From positions 12,786,571 to 12,850,570 of the forward strand of contig NC_045138.2 in the NCBI RefSeq assembly GCF_008831285.2: a stretch of 64,000 nucleotides of DNA, given 5' to 3'. This stretch comes from Nymphaea colorata (taxonomy: Eukaryota; Streptophyta; Magnoliopsida; Nymphaeales; Nymphaeaceae). Below the pieces are notes generated by a model. That model worked only from the letters and a program-made list of their open reading frames with translations, searched no databases and was not told the origin of the DNA. Position numbers and translations under genes: made by a program. Positions 52,433 through 64,000 of the stretch are shown piece after piece; position 1 is the stretch's first letter, and every line of letters begins with the position of its first letter.

Positions 52433-53654
52433 ATTCTCATTGCTTGCAATATCAACACTTTTGGGTGTGTCATTCTCGCATTTGCATTAAATATTTTCGA
52501 CTGCAAAATTTTCATGTAAAGTGAACCTTGTGATTGTGTCATTCATGCAATTGCTCTGCTTATGTACTCACTGTCCATTGGTTCAAATTTAGATTCTTCA
52601 GAACTAATAGATGCTCATGATAACATCGTTACCAAGCAATCTAATGTACATAAATTCAACGAATCAACTATGGCTCTATTTAACAAGCAACAAAGCACAA
52701 TTTGAGAAACATTTATAGCCAAAAACAGATACGCAATTTAGTCATGGATGAATGCATTCACTATATTATTAAGTGAAAACTGATATTTGATTTAGTTCTA
52801 TGTTGTGAATGTTTCATTAGTTTTTGGTGAAAAACAATGTGCAATTTGGTTCCAAGATGTGCGATTTGTTCCAAGATGTATGATTTGATTGCAAATGTGC
52901 GATTTAAGAAGTGATCAACTTGCATGTCCAACCAGTTGCCGACCAAGATTAATGCAAAAATAATTGGACGGGTTCCAAACTGTTGCTATAGCATTTTCTT
53001 GTCATGTCTATAATCAAGCGAACTTGTTCCCAGGTGAAAATGTTCATATAATTTCTTCGAGTACCAAACCTTCAAAATGAAGTTCCAGAGTCTGCAATAA
53101 CAGCGTGCCATTGTAAATATAATGCACACGATTTGAAGAAAAGGCTAAAAGCCCAACAACTTTGTAGGTGACTCTTATTGTTTAGTTTCTTTATTCATTT
53201 CTTCAATATAACTTCCTTTAATACTATTGTTTTCTTCTTCATGATTTATTGTCATTGTGCTTGACGAATATGGAGATGAGTAGATGTTTATCAATGCAGG
53301 TCGAAGCCGACCGTTTGCCAAACGTAGTTGGCAGATTTTTCATCAAGGTAGAAAGGTAGATTGTTAAATTGGTTGAAGTGAACCCCTCCTCTATGTGGAA
53401 GGGAAATGCCTGCAAAGGTCGGAGAGAGGCTGGTAGACCATCAGTTACAATTTTTTGTGTTGCAAAATGCAAGCTCAACCATAGTGGAAGTCCAAGATTT
53501 TTTTTTTTAAATCTACACACAAAATGGGAAGAGAAGATAGATTTTATGGGCCCCATAGTCGACGCCGCGAACGATTTAATCAAACGCGGGACACAACTTG
53601 GCCGGAGGGAATGACTTTTCGTTTTCGCTAGCACAGCGGTTGAGATTGAGGTCG
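52433..53654. other. Intergenic and likely promoter of the 3'-phosphatase gene
   Basis: It contains an imperfect short tandem repeat around 52840-52910 (CCAAGATGTGCGATTT variants). Base composition becomes GC-rich from about 53560 before the gene start. No separate gene is supported. Confidence 0.4.
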
Positions 53655-53756
53655 ATGCTCGGGGCGCCTTTCCACTCGCAGAGGTCGGACCGTTGTCTTC
53701 TTCTTCCGAGCTTTTCCTTCCTCTGTTATCGCCCCCGGAATCGAAGGCCTTCGTCC

Positions 53757-56700
53757 ATGGCGTCGAAAATAGTAGCAGAGTACGCCAAGTCGGCGCGTTC
53801 GTCGTGTAAGAAATGCGGCGTCTCTATATCGAAGGATGAGTTGAGGTTAGGGGTCGTTTCGAGAGATACCAGAGGATTCGATGTCACGAAATGGCACCAT
53901 TTCCAGTGCTTCCCGTCCGGACTGACAACCACGGCGGAGAAGATCGGGGGATTCGTGTCTCTTAAGGTTCGGGACGGTTCTACTTGGATTAGTATCTTTA
54001 GACGTTGATGATGGCTGATGGTCCCTTTGTTTTTTCTACTGTATCTTTTATTTTTTTGTGTGCAGAAACTCGATCAGGAGGCCCTGGTAAAATCGTTTGC
54101 TGGTGGTACGGAAACGGAAGTGACTGTAAGTGTTGCCAAATTGTTTAGGTTCTTTCAACTTTTCCCGGTGAGAAACGAGTGTTTAAGGTGGAGGTCATGG
54201 ATGCATGACAGTGTTTGTTCCTTAGTTGTATCCTGAAGACGGTTGGATGGATTTCTTATTCAAATCCCACGTTTACGATTTGAAGTGTTCGGCTGGAACT
54301 TGATTTTTATGGAGTTTCAAATTTAAAGTCAAAATAAATATCCAAATGAGGACATGAATCTCTACTCTCTGGGTGTAGAATGTGCCACTACGGTGTGCAA
54401 GTTCCGGTACTCGAATTTGGGATTTTGTGGTTATTGCTTTTCCTTCTTTTCCTCAATCACATGTTTTCCGTTGTATCATATGTTCCTGTAAAAGTTCAGT
54501 TGGTATCTCCTAGGCTTGGTCACGTTTTTCTTGTGATTTTTAGAATGCATTTTTTTTTTCTAAATATTGACGTTATATGCATGATCCGATTGTGATCATA
54601 GTATGTTACGCCGACATATATTTTCATCAGTATAGGAAATTTTACTATTATGTAGGAATTGTATAGTTTGCAGCAACGCCTATAATAACCTTTTGGGATT
54701 TTGAAGTTATCAGCTTTTTGATGCCGCTGAAATACCTCCTTGCTTTCCATCTCAGAGTATTCACATTGCCGAGAAAAGCAATAATTTTTATTCTGGAGTT
54801 GACTGTCAAGAGCAGGGGAATTCAAAGAAACTGAAGGTGGATATTTGTTTAACTCGGTGCTTCTTGTGGTTTTCTCCTCTTTAATGGTTACTCCATAGTT
54901 AATTTTCCTACTATATCCTCAAACAACCTCCATCTTGCATGCAAAGTTTGTCTCATGGCTGGTTGCTATTCGCTAATTATATTAATTGATTACAATATTT
55001 ATATCAGTGTCATATAAAACATGTTTTATTTAAAAAAACATTAAAAAAATGTTAAAAACAGGTCAGTCGAAAAAGCGGGAAAAACAATTTTTTTAAAAAA
55101 ATGCCACAATGAAAAAAGAGCAAAGAACCATGCTTTTTTAAAGTTTCTTTTCGCGTTTTGTTCACTTTTTTTTTTCAAATTTTTGCATTTTTGTGGTTTT
55201 TTCACAATTTTTACATTTTTTTAGTTACCAGATTTTTTTTCTCATTTTTCACATGTTATTTAGGATCTTTACTTTTCTAACCTTCTTAAATTTGCCAAGT
55301 TTGTCCAGAGGAAAACAACTGTGCTACATTGTACCTGAGAAAAACCTTGCTGTTTAATATCTGAAAATGATATTTGTGACAATATTTATATTTATTCTTT
55401 TTGCAATTTTAATTCTCCCATGGTGAAGAAGCAACTAATTCTGGTATTGGTCCACAAGCAGTAAGAATTCTGCTTACGAATGTAAGTTCTACAAATCGGT
55501 CTTCTGATCACATTCATATGTGGTACTTATTGCTTTTTTTCTTTTTTCAATGTCAATTTTTATTCTAAAATAATGACTGAGTAGCTAACGTGAGACTGTT
55601 GAAATTGCAAATGCAAATGAGTCCATCTTTTCTGGAAGAAAGTAAAACTGCACTGCTATCCCTTGTTCCCCTTCTTGTCAATTGTTATATCTAGTGCAGT
55701 TGGGATGCTAGGTTTACCATATTTTACTGTGTTCCATGGATTAGCTTGTTCTTCTCTAGGTTTACTCGCTCCCTCTTACTTGAGGCAAATCAAAGCATGA
55801 GATTTTGCAAGAGATGTATACAACGGGGAAACATATCGAAAATTAAGGTATTAAAAAACAATGACTTTCTGCCAATAATTTGTTCCCTTGGTTGGAAGAG
55901 AAATTTGTAAACAGTTCTTTTCTCTATTGTCCATCCTTTGCCTCCAAGTATTTCTTTTTTGGTTGGAAGAGAATTCTGCAACAGTTGAAATCAATAACTT
56001 TTGCCTTTTCTTCTCTCTTCCATTATCCTTGGCGCTTCATTGGTTAAACTTTTGAGCTCTCCCAAGTCCCATGCCCAACCAGAATATGCACAAACTTGCA
56101 GCAAGGGATGCTTTGGTTTGTTTTGAACTTTGTCCTGTCCAATTTGTGTCAACCACAAATTCAACCTGCTAAGTGTGCAATCATGTCTTTTGCTGTTCAT
56201 GAAAAATCTCCCTTTTCGTTTGTTTAGTTTTTCAAATGTTCATCAATGAGTGCACCATTCAATCAAAGATTCAAAATGAAGCTCTTCAAGCCACTAAATC
56301 GGCGTGGTAAGAATCAGTTAGTACTTAGTACATGCCCTAGAACTGCTAAATTAGGTGATTTGTATGCATATAAGTGATGTTTCATTCATTAAAAGTTTAG
56401 CTAGAGTTTTATGGTATACATATTGGTTATTTCAGGTTCAGTTACTCGAATCTTTTTCTTTTTCCCTTTTTTTTTCGCAAAACCAAGAAAACAAGTTTGT
56501 ATTTGTTTATGAGGTTATGTATGATGCTACACTGGAATACAAAAAGACAAGTATGAAACTTGCATTTATCTTGGAAGCGATAATCTGTATTAGAAGTCAT
56601 TAATCTGGGTCTGTATCAAATGAGATCAGATCAGTCATATATACTGTGTGTCAATCCACAGGTGTAATTTGCAAGCTGTAATTTTGTTTACAACCTAAGG

Positions 56701-59204
56701 GCCTTCATATTAAGCTGCTCTGGTATGATGTTAGATTTTCTGTTGTTTACACCAGATTCATCTAGTGCAAGGGAGAGGAAGGAAGAAGAAAGAAATAAGC
56801 ATAAAACCTAAGTCACATGGATATGAGGATAAGGCCTCCGTAACACAATGATGTGGGTAGTGGGACAAATTACGTACTCATATTACGAAAACAAGCTTAA
56901 ACATTTAAAGCATGCAAACCATTCAACAAATATATATATATTTTTTAAATGCAATATTAAACATAAGTTTTGTTTTTAAAAGTATACATACTTTCCCATA
57001 TCCTCGTACCCATATTTTCCAAAATTGCCATGCCCATACTCGCATCGCTGTACCTTAACTTATACTTGCAACAACATTAAGCTCTCTCTCTCTCTCATTA
57101 TATATATATATATATATATAGTGACAATATGAGCGACAATGATGCCCTTACGTTATAAGAAAAACGACAACTTGCAATCAAAGTTATGGCTCCTTGCTTT
57201 ATACATAATATATATGAAGATCCAATTGGATCCAGATCCGGACCAATGACTTCTAATAATCTGCTCCTGTGAAATTCAATGGAGCAATCATGTTCTTTTA
57301 CTTTGGCTCCTTGCTTTATAACTTATAATGTTCTGTACCACCAGATAACTCTTTCCCTTAAGTCAGTGGAATTTGATTATGGTTATGATTGCCAGATATC
57401 TAGCTTCAGCAAAGAAACAGAGGTGCAGATGGTAGTGTCTGCTTCTGATATCAAGGATAAGTACAAGGTTTCGTGTCCTTTTTATTCCAGATGCTGTGCA
57501 TGTTCAGTTTATATTTTTGTGATATGTACATTTCTTGTGGAATTCAGGAATCTAATCTTTTACCCAAATGGAAGGCATTTCAGACCGTCATTTTTCTTGC
57601 AGATGTGAGTGTCTATCATCTTCAGTTCTTATTTAGGAATCTGATTGCCATCAAAGGGATGATATTGACACAAGAAGCATCTCTGTGTATGCAGTTTAAT
57701 TTTTTTTGAGAATTATGGGTCTTCTCTACTATTGTCTGAGCCACTGGTCTGCAATTAACAACCACCATGAATGCTCCTCTGTTTCTCCAGTGATTTACAT
57801 TTGGATTTAGTATTGGTGGCCATCTGAGTCCAAATATGGTGCTGTTTGGAACTATTTTGCATGTTTCCTGAATAGCAAAACAAGTGTGAATCAGAGTGCA
57901 AACAATTGCATGGAAATTTAAATGGCCAGTTTTCAAACAATAATCTCAGACTTCACAGTCAATCACACCACAGAGAGCCATCAGTCTTAAAAAACTACTA
58001 AAAAACAGTTAAAACCACTGCCACAAATATCGCATGTTATTTGAAAAAAAACACGATAAATACGTTAAATATAACTAAGCCGTATAAAACGTCAATAAAA
58101 CGAGTCTTTTTGAAAAAGACACCATAAAATAAAAAACACATTTTTTGCTCTTTTTTACTGGATGTTTGGTTTTTTTTTTAAGTGTTCAGCCAAACCATGA
58201 GTTGCTATCTTTTAAATCTATTAAATAAGAGAGGGAGGTGTAACCTGAAAATTAAACATAATAAAGAAGAGTGCGGAAAGGTGCATGTAGTAATGAAGAT
58301 TAATTATGTAATAAAGAGGAGAGATTGATGGTTTACAGAAAATTGGATGCAATAAAGAAGAGAGGGAGAGAAAGCCCAGCTGCTCCTACTAAACCCTAAC
58401 CGGTAGCTTAACTCCTTCACTATGTCACATGGGTACGGATATGGGTGCTGAGCACTTAAGCTTTAGGTATGGAGACATGGTTGGTATGTAAACATTTCCA
58501 AAAAAAAGAAAAAACATGAAAAGTACATGATATTTGAAAAAATGTTAAAAAAAATAATTTATCACTATTTTAACGTGATTTTCCCGATTTTTTCGACTTT
58601 AGTTTCATGTTAACAGACAAACATAAAGTCATAAACAAAATCTGATAAAAGCAAGCCATGAACAGACTTAAAGAGTAAGATTGTAAGTGCCAAATCAGAT
58701 CATATTCATATGATAAAAACACTAGCAGACTTCAAGATTACATATTCAGCTGATCAAAAAAAAGAAAAAAAATGTAATCTGGACCTTATTTGTACTGAAT
58801 ACTGATGCAGTTGCACACAGGTTACATGATCATATCCATGTGCGCAGATATCAGACTTATACACACACACATGAATACAAAACACATGGTTTTTACAGTC
58901 CTCTTCAGACAAAATATAGACTAAAAGATTAGTGAAACTACGGAACTATGAAAGAAACTGAGAAAGAGCTATGTAACATGGACATTTTTAGAAGTTAGTG
59001 GTATCTGTGTCAACGCATCAAGACATTGGTGCTGGTACGGGACACCGCTTTGACATTACAGACTTAACTTTTGTGATTTTTTGTATATTTTTTTGTATCT
59101 ATTATATGTTTTTGATCTATTTTAGTATTTATTTGTTCAATAATATATATTTTATAAATGTAAACAATCAATTTATGTGCTTTTTTTAGCTTGTCTGCTT
59201 AATC

Positions 59205-59267
<63 letters not shown>

Positions 59268-59457
59268 GCATGGCCGTGTCCTCATACCCAAGTTTTTAAT
59301 AGTACTCTGCACTTGTACCTATACCAGCACCTGTACTGGCACCCATATCCATAGCAATGTGTCATAGAGAAAGAGAGACGAAGACATAGAGAAAGAGGGG
59401 GGGGGAGAGAGAGAGGCGGAGTTATAGAGAAAAAGAGAGGCAAAAAGGAAAGGAGAA

Positions 59458-59507
<50 letters not shown>

Positions 59508-60424
59508 CTATTGCTGGAGATCGGTAGCTTAGCTGGAGATGGTGGGTTTGAGGGTCAAGGGTTTGAAGCTTCAGAAAAATGAGGAAGTGTTGAAGTATTG
59601 ACCCTTTCTCTCGCCTTTATAGGGGAACAACAGAAAACAAAAAAGCCCCAATTTTGGAACCAATTTAGACTTGGCCAATTTTGACTGAGACCAAGAAAGG
59701 ATAGACACGGCCTCAGGTGCATTGACTACACATATCTCTGTCAGAGGTCCATGTCTAGACCTGCATCTGTACTGGTACCGGTGCCCATTTTGGGTCGTGT
59801 TGACATAGGTGCATTGCTCAGTTTGAAGTGTCCATGTTACAACATAGGTTATTACATGATTTTGTACCACATTATACTTCAACATTATATGTTTGTTCCA
59901 TTACTTTTTTTTACCCTTACTGGGCTTTTCTCACTTGACCTTTTTCTTCCTCTTCCACATATTCTTCATTAGGTGCTAAGTTTATTTTATGTTTTCTCTG
60001 TTTTGTGAAGTTGTAGCTATCTATTTTGCATAATCAGTAGGATCTAGAAGATGTTTATAAATAAAGCACAAGCTCTATTTCTCGTAATCTCACATCATGT
60101 GTTTATGTTTCTTCACTATTCATCAACTCCCTTAGAGATGCATATGAAGTAAAATATAGTGATCAAATAATTTGCTTATATCTTTAGATTATATATGGGT
60201 ATTTTTTAATTGATGTTCAATGCTACTTTGGAAAACAATTTGACAATTGGACATTTAGATACTATGAAGGTCATCCAGGAGTAATGTACTCCTTTTGCTA
60301 CCTATGATTAGCCTTTATATGTCTAATCTCTGGACACATTAATGAAGGATGATGGGCTTCGTGACTCAAATAAAATTGCAGCATTTGATTTTGATGGATG
60401 TCTAGCAAAAACATCAGTCAGAAG
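53757..60424 (+). CDS. ZDP: Polynucleotide 3'-phosphatase ZDP-like, N-terminal part only
   Basis: Recognised exons: 53757-53966, 54066-54125, 54756-54836, 57396-57467, 57548-57604, 60348-60424. They give an open frame of 185 codons. Residues 1-70 form a PARP-type zinc finger with C17-x2-C20 and H48-x2-C51 (KWHHFQC). After a linker comes SASDIKDKYK, LLPKWKAFQTVIFL, then HAD phosphatase motif I as FDFDGCLAKTSV, with the nucleophile and acid/base aspartates present. The family removes 3'-phosphates from DNA strand breaks in base-excision repair and, in Arabidopsis, active DNA demethylation in the nucleus. Arabidopsis ZDP has three zinc fingers; only one is seen here. An extra linker exon near 55420-55458 is possible. 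The rest of the phosphatase domain is not found before 64000, so the gene is interrupted or has a very long intron. An in-frame upstream ATG lies at 53655. Confidence 0.85.
55008..55381. repeat. Dispersed AT-rich repeat R1, copy 4
   Basis: It starts TGTCATATAAAAC and ends GATATTTGTGACA. The tail has ACCTGAGAAAAACCTTGCTG as in the other copies. It lies in the intron of the 3'-phosphatase gene. Confidence 0.7.
56807..57065. repeat. R2 repeat fragment
   Basis: The left terminus CTAAGTCACATGG matches the R2 family. The right side holds TCCTCGTACCC and AAAATTGCCATG, as in the copy at 36885-37264, but the end is missing. Confidence 0.55.
58018..58195. repeat. R1 fragment, inverted
   Basis: It starts CTGCCACAAATATCG, the complement of the R1 end CGATATTTGTG(A/G)CA, followed by A/T runs. 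The far end is not defined. Confidence 0.45.
59209..59268. repeat. (TA)n microsatellite
   Basis: About 60 bases of TA units with one TTTA interruption. Confidence 0.95.
59460..59502. repeat. (GA)n microsatellite
   Basis: About 21 GA units, preceded from about 59370 by purine-rich AGAGAAAGAG sequence. Confidence 0.95.
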
Positions 60425-62067
60425 GTAAGCTTTTCTTCCTCTTAAAATTCAGTAGTATGCAAAACCTATTTTTTCTTTGTCATAGAAGCAATGAGCCATG
60501 GGCAGGAATACTTTTTCCCGATATCGCATACATTTGTAGATGAAGCTCTTTTATTCTGTGTGTAGAAATATGGATACCGAGGAAGAGAACAGAAACACAC
60601 GGATTTCATTTAACATGTAAAACTCGTCAAAAACAGAGGGATTGAGCATGTTTGACCTGTATGCCCAACTTAAGGGGAAGGGTTCACGAGTTTGTATCTG
60701 GACGGGCCATGGGTCCGTCCAAACCCAATCCATCCATCTCTTATGTGTGGTGTATCGTCACTTAATAGGGGTTAATTAACCCTAATTTGTTTTTTAATGA
60801 AATTAGGAGAGTGAGAGAACATCACTCACTAGTTGCTGTTTTCCATGTTTACCATTTCCTCTTGCAGAGAACTTTGTGCTTACCCATGGATCATAATCCT
60901 AAGAAGTTGGAAGCCTAGTTTCCTTGACGTGAAAACTCATGTTTAAAATTCATCTCATCAATGGTAACATTCTTAAAGATTTTGATGCGCTTGCTGACAG
61001 GGTCACAACACCTATATCCTTTGTAATAATATGCATTTGGAAGCTTAGTACTGAATTTATTTCTGAAAAGCTATTAACATGTAAGTAGCAAACATATCTA
61101 AATACACAAAAATAATTATAACCTATGTCACATGGGTGCGGGTACGATACGGGTACGGGGACACGGCAATTTTCAAAATTTTTGGACACGCGAACACGGT
61201 AAATTTTATATTCTCAAAAATGATAAAATGAAAAAAAAACATTAAATTAATAGTTCACTCTTATAATCTCGTAAGAAAGTTTGTTTTATCACAAAAGTGC
61301 TGAGTATTTGAAAGGATTGTTCATGGAAATAATTGGATGCATCACAAAAAAATGATAAAATGAAAAAAAAAACATTAAATTAATAGCTTTTATTTTTTGG
61401 CGTGTCCTAGCCGTGTCCCGTGTTCGGATCCGCGTGTCCACATCGACACGGGTACGTGAGCAGTTTAGCTGTGTCCGTGTGTCATAGATTATAACTAGAA
61501 CACTGCCCAAAAAGAATAAAATAAGGAAACTTGTTTGCTGAAATAGTCATGGGGAGCCAACTTGTAATACGCATAATAGTATCATGATTCTAATGAAAAT
61601 GTTGCTATCAACAATGTCTCAATGTTGTTGTTTAGCTACACCATTTTGATGATGTCGGTAAGATATTCTATGATTATTCTATCATCTAAAAGAAAGTCAA
61701 TAGAGTTGTTCAAGAAATACTCACCACCAGTATCACACTTGACATGCACAATGTTTGAGGAAATACAATTCTTGGCAAGGGCATCTAAATCTTGTAATAA
61801 GCCAAATATTCATATTTGTATTTAATAACGTATATTAAGGTATAATTAAATAGTTGTCAATAAGGATTACATAATGTCAAATTTCAGAAGAAGACCATAT
61901 AGGGGCAGGTTTCTATATGTCTGAACAAACAAGTCTTTGAAGCTATTTGATCGATTAAACTAAAAGGAAGAACATGACTTTTGCATAACTAATAACTTGA
62001 ACAATTTTTTACATCCAAGCCGAGACCCAAGGGGGATGCTAAAATAACAATGTCAAACATTTGCTTT
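60425..62067. other. Downstream intron of the 3'-phosphatase gene or intergenic, with an R2 MITE
   Basis: After the GTAAGC donor at 60425 no further phosphatase exon is found. The stretch carries one intact R2 element and no other recognisable gene. Confidence 0.5.
61123..61487. mobile_element. hAT-type MITE R2, intact copy
   Basis: Termini CTATGTCACATGG and CCGTGTGTCATAG are imperfect inverted repeats. The flanks are a perfect 8-bp duplication ATTATAAC (61115-61122 and 61488-61495). The interior has GGGTACG and CGGATCCGCGTG words plus two TTAAATTAATAG stretches. It matches the copy at 36885-37264 inverted. The length is 365 bp and it is non-coding. Confidence 0.88.
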
Positions 62068-64000
62068 TCAATAAATAAACAACTGGAATAATGAAAGTAC
62101 CATGCTATGGATATGTTGGAACACACTCCAGTTCCTTTCGCATCCATTAGCACTGCATGTCTGGCTGAGGACTTTGATTGAAAAACGTGCTAGGTTTGGA
62201 TAATCAAACCCATACCTAGTCCACCACAAATCTAAAATAAAATATAACAAATCAATGTGAAAGTTTTAAAAGAATCAAATGTAACAAATGCAAAGTAAAT
62301 TAAAAATTTCTATGTATTTACTTGGATGTATGGTTGTCCTGGCTCGAATGGCGACAGGTTGTCCCATGTTCTGAAAACAAGTATCATATAGATCCAACTC
62401 ATTGTGCACAACATCTTGTTCTCTAGAATTTGCCACTAACACGTTAATACAATCCAACAAACCACCTAAGACTTCTCTGTCCTTCTTAAATGTAGGAGAA
62501 AATCTAATTGCAGGATTTAGATAGTAAGCTGCTGCATGAAGAGGTTGATGAAGTTGTCCAGTTCACCTTTTATCTATAATCTTCTATATGGGCATATATA
62601 ACTTTTTCTTTCCTTTTAAATTGTCTCGAATTGCCTCTTTTGTTTTATCCATAGCTTCATATAAGTACCCTATGGAAGGTTTATCCTCGCTGTCAGCTAA
62701 CCTGAGAACTTTAATTAATGGAACACAAGCCTTCAATAGCTTCACACATGATTCCCAAAATTCATTATTGAATACAATATCCACAACTAAAGAAGCATTT
62801 CTTTTATGAGCATGTGGATATGTAGCTCATTCTTCACTAGCAAACATCTACCTCAAAGGAGTTCTTTGTTTCACCACACTCTGCACAGTCAATACATTTG
62901 TGGCAAATCTAGTTTGTGCAGGTTGTATTAATTCAACTCTTTTTGTAAACTTTCTCATCAAACTCAATACATATGCATGATTATAGATAAATTTTGTTAC
63001 CTCTTGACATTGGTCAATGGCTGATTTCATATCATGCATCTCATTAAAATTTTGAAGCATTAGATTAACACAATGAGTGGCACATGGACTCCAAAAAATT
63101 GTTCTATACTTTTGAAATAACAAATCTCCTGCAGCTTTATAATTTGCATTATCTGTAATAAACTGTACAATGTTTGCAGGTCAAACTTCTTGTACGACAT
63201 TATCAAAAACATTGAACAAAATCTCAGCAGTCTTAGGAACATCAGACAAGTCAAGAGATTTTAAGAACATTGTACCTTTAGGGTAATAAACAAAAAAATT
63301 TACAAGTTTTCTTGACCTTGTATCAGTCCATCCATCTAACATAATGGAGCAACCTGTTTCCTTCCAACATAATTTCAACTCATCGCAATGTTCAGACACT
63401 TCTTTTACTGTATCCTGAAGAATTTTGCCCCTCAACTGATGATATGAAGGCATTTTGAATCCGAGGCCTATAGAAGCAATTGCATCTGCCATGGCTTGGA
63501 ATTGAAAAGAATTAGCTGCATTAAATGGAATACATGCATTATAAAACCATTTCCCTACCTTCTTTTGTGCATGATATAGCATATCTTTAGATGTCATAGC
63601 AGCACAAATCTGCGGCTGACCACCTGGGCTATTACTAACACTAGACCTACCAGTAGGAACTCTACCACTAAGTGGTCGCATACCACGCCTGACCCTAATA
63701 TCTGTTGTGCCTCTTCTCTTCCTTCCTGTTATGCCAGATCGACCTCTTTCATACATGATCCCTCTTCCTCTACGATCTCTACTTCTTGAGGTCTCCAAAT
63801 CTGTTCTTAGACTGCTATCATCTTCATCATCACATTCATAAGGTTCTTCCTCTTCTTCTTCATCTTCCAAAGGCTCATTATAGCCTACATCTGCTTCTTC
63901 AATTTCTTTTTGTATCCTCTTTTGACGTAAAACATGAAGCATATCTAAACATTGCTGACGCACAAATGGAGGCAAAGGTTTGTTTGGTTCTCCAACACAA
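62068..64000 (-). pseudogene. hAT superfamily transposase (DUF659 / hAT-C type), degenerate and cut by the window edge
   Basis: Minus strand, reading from 64000 down. A 264-residue frame (63975-63181) has an acidic stretch, an Arg/Gly-rich linker and the DUF659 domain with FNAANSFQFQAMADAI and SIMLDGWTDTRSRKLVNFF. A TGA at about 63180 separates it from FITDNANYKAAG and WSPCATHCVNLML. Further pieces follow: LIKVLRLADSEDKPSIGYLY, LHQPLHAAAYYLNPAIRF (about 62500), and the hAT-C dimerisation segment WWTRYG then LSQTCSANGCERNWSVF near 62100-62220. Several stops and frame changes separate them. Intact relatives cut and paste hAT elements with 8-bp target duplications. The N-terminal BED finger region would be beyond 64000. 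Confidence 0.88.

Larger units (their letters stand above)
54837..57395 (+). other. Intron (or two introns) of the 3'-phosphatase gene
   Basis: GT donor at 54837 and GCCAG acceptor at 57391-57395. It carries an R1 copy (55008-55381), an R2 fragment (from 56807) and a CT/TA microsatellite (57081-57120). A short in-frame stretch GEEATNSGIGPQA before GTAAGA at about 55458 may be a small exon, but no clean acceptor of matching phase precedes it. Confidence 0.55.
57605..60347 (+). other. Intron of the 3'-phosphatase gene with several repeats
   Basis: GT donor (GTGAGT) at 57605 and AAG acceptor at 60345-60347. It holds an inverted R1 fragment from 58018, R2-type pieces ending at about 59369 and 59809, and TA and GA microsatellites. 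No other gene is seen. Confidence 0.65.

Noticed and set aside
55418-55458. Small exon GEEATNSGIGPQA in the 3'-phosphatase gene
   Set aside because: A GTAAGA donor follows, but no AG acceptor in a matching phase precedes it, so it is not added to the model; noted as possible.

Overview
This is nuclear DNA of a flowering plant. Three spliced genes have plant-type introns (GT-AG, AT-rich, up to about 6 kb) and match conserved plant proteins. The rest is Ty3/gypsy retrotransposon debris, hAT-type transposons, small non-autonomous repeats and microsatellites. The species cannot be told from the sequence alone.

Layout. (1) 575-8958: a decayed Ty3/gypsy element on the minus strand, with LTRs over 2 kb, Gag, protease, RT and integrase remnants, a PBS and a polypurine tract. 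One LTR is interrupted by a 583-bp inverted-repeat insertion. (2) 8959-11272: a 5'-truncated plus-strand element of a second family. (3) 11273-14130: unassigned DNA holding an internally deleted GH10 xylanase gene fragment (minus strand) and a field of short inverted motifs that looks like a transposon end. (4) 15034-21310: an eight-exon gene for the TYKY / NDUFS8 iron-sulfur subunit of mitochondrial complex I. (5) 24474-27305: a near-intact but internally deleted relative of element 2, with both LTRs, PBS, PPT and a perfect 5-bp target duplication. One reading frame joins Gag and protease directly to the chromodomain tail. (6) 30777-40910: a five-coding-exon gene for a 521-residue plant protein of unknown function, probably nuclear. 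(7) 41100-53650: gene-poor DNA with several hAT-type MITEs that keep 8-bp target duplications. (8) 53757-60424: the first exons of a polynucleotide 3'-phosphatase gene (ZDP-like: PARP-type zinc finger, then HAD phosphatase motif I). Its remaining exons are not in the window. (9) 62068-64000: a degenerate hAT transposase on the minus strand.

The three genes have unrelated roles: respiration, unknown, and DNA repair. They are not a cluster. What links the window is repeat invasion. At least four small dispersed repeat families sit in introns and between genes, some nested in each other, and the order of insertion can be read from target duplications. I found no convincing new multi-gene system. 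The items most worth a check are the Gag-protease-chromodomain fusion element, the alternative in-frame start that could give the 3'-phosphatase an organellar transit peptide, the long first exon of NDUFS8 with a CT repeat at its splice donor, and the uncharacterised plant gene.
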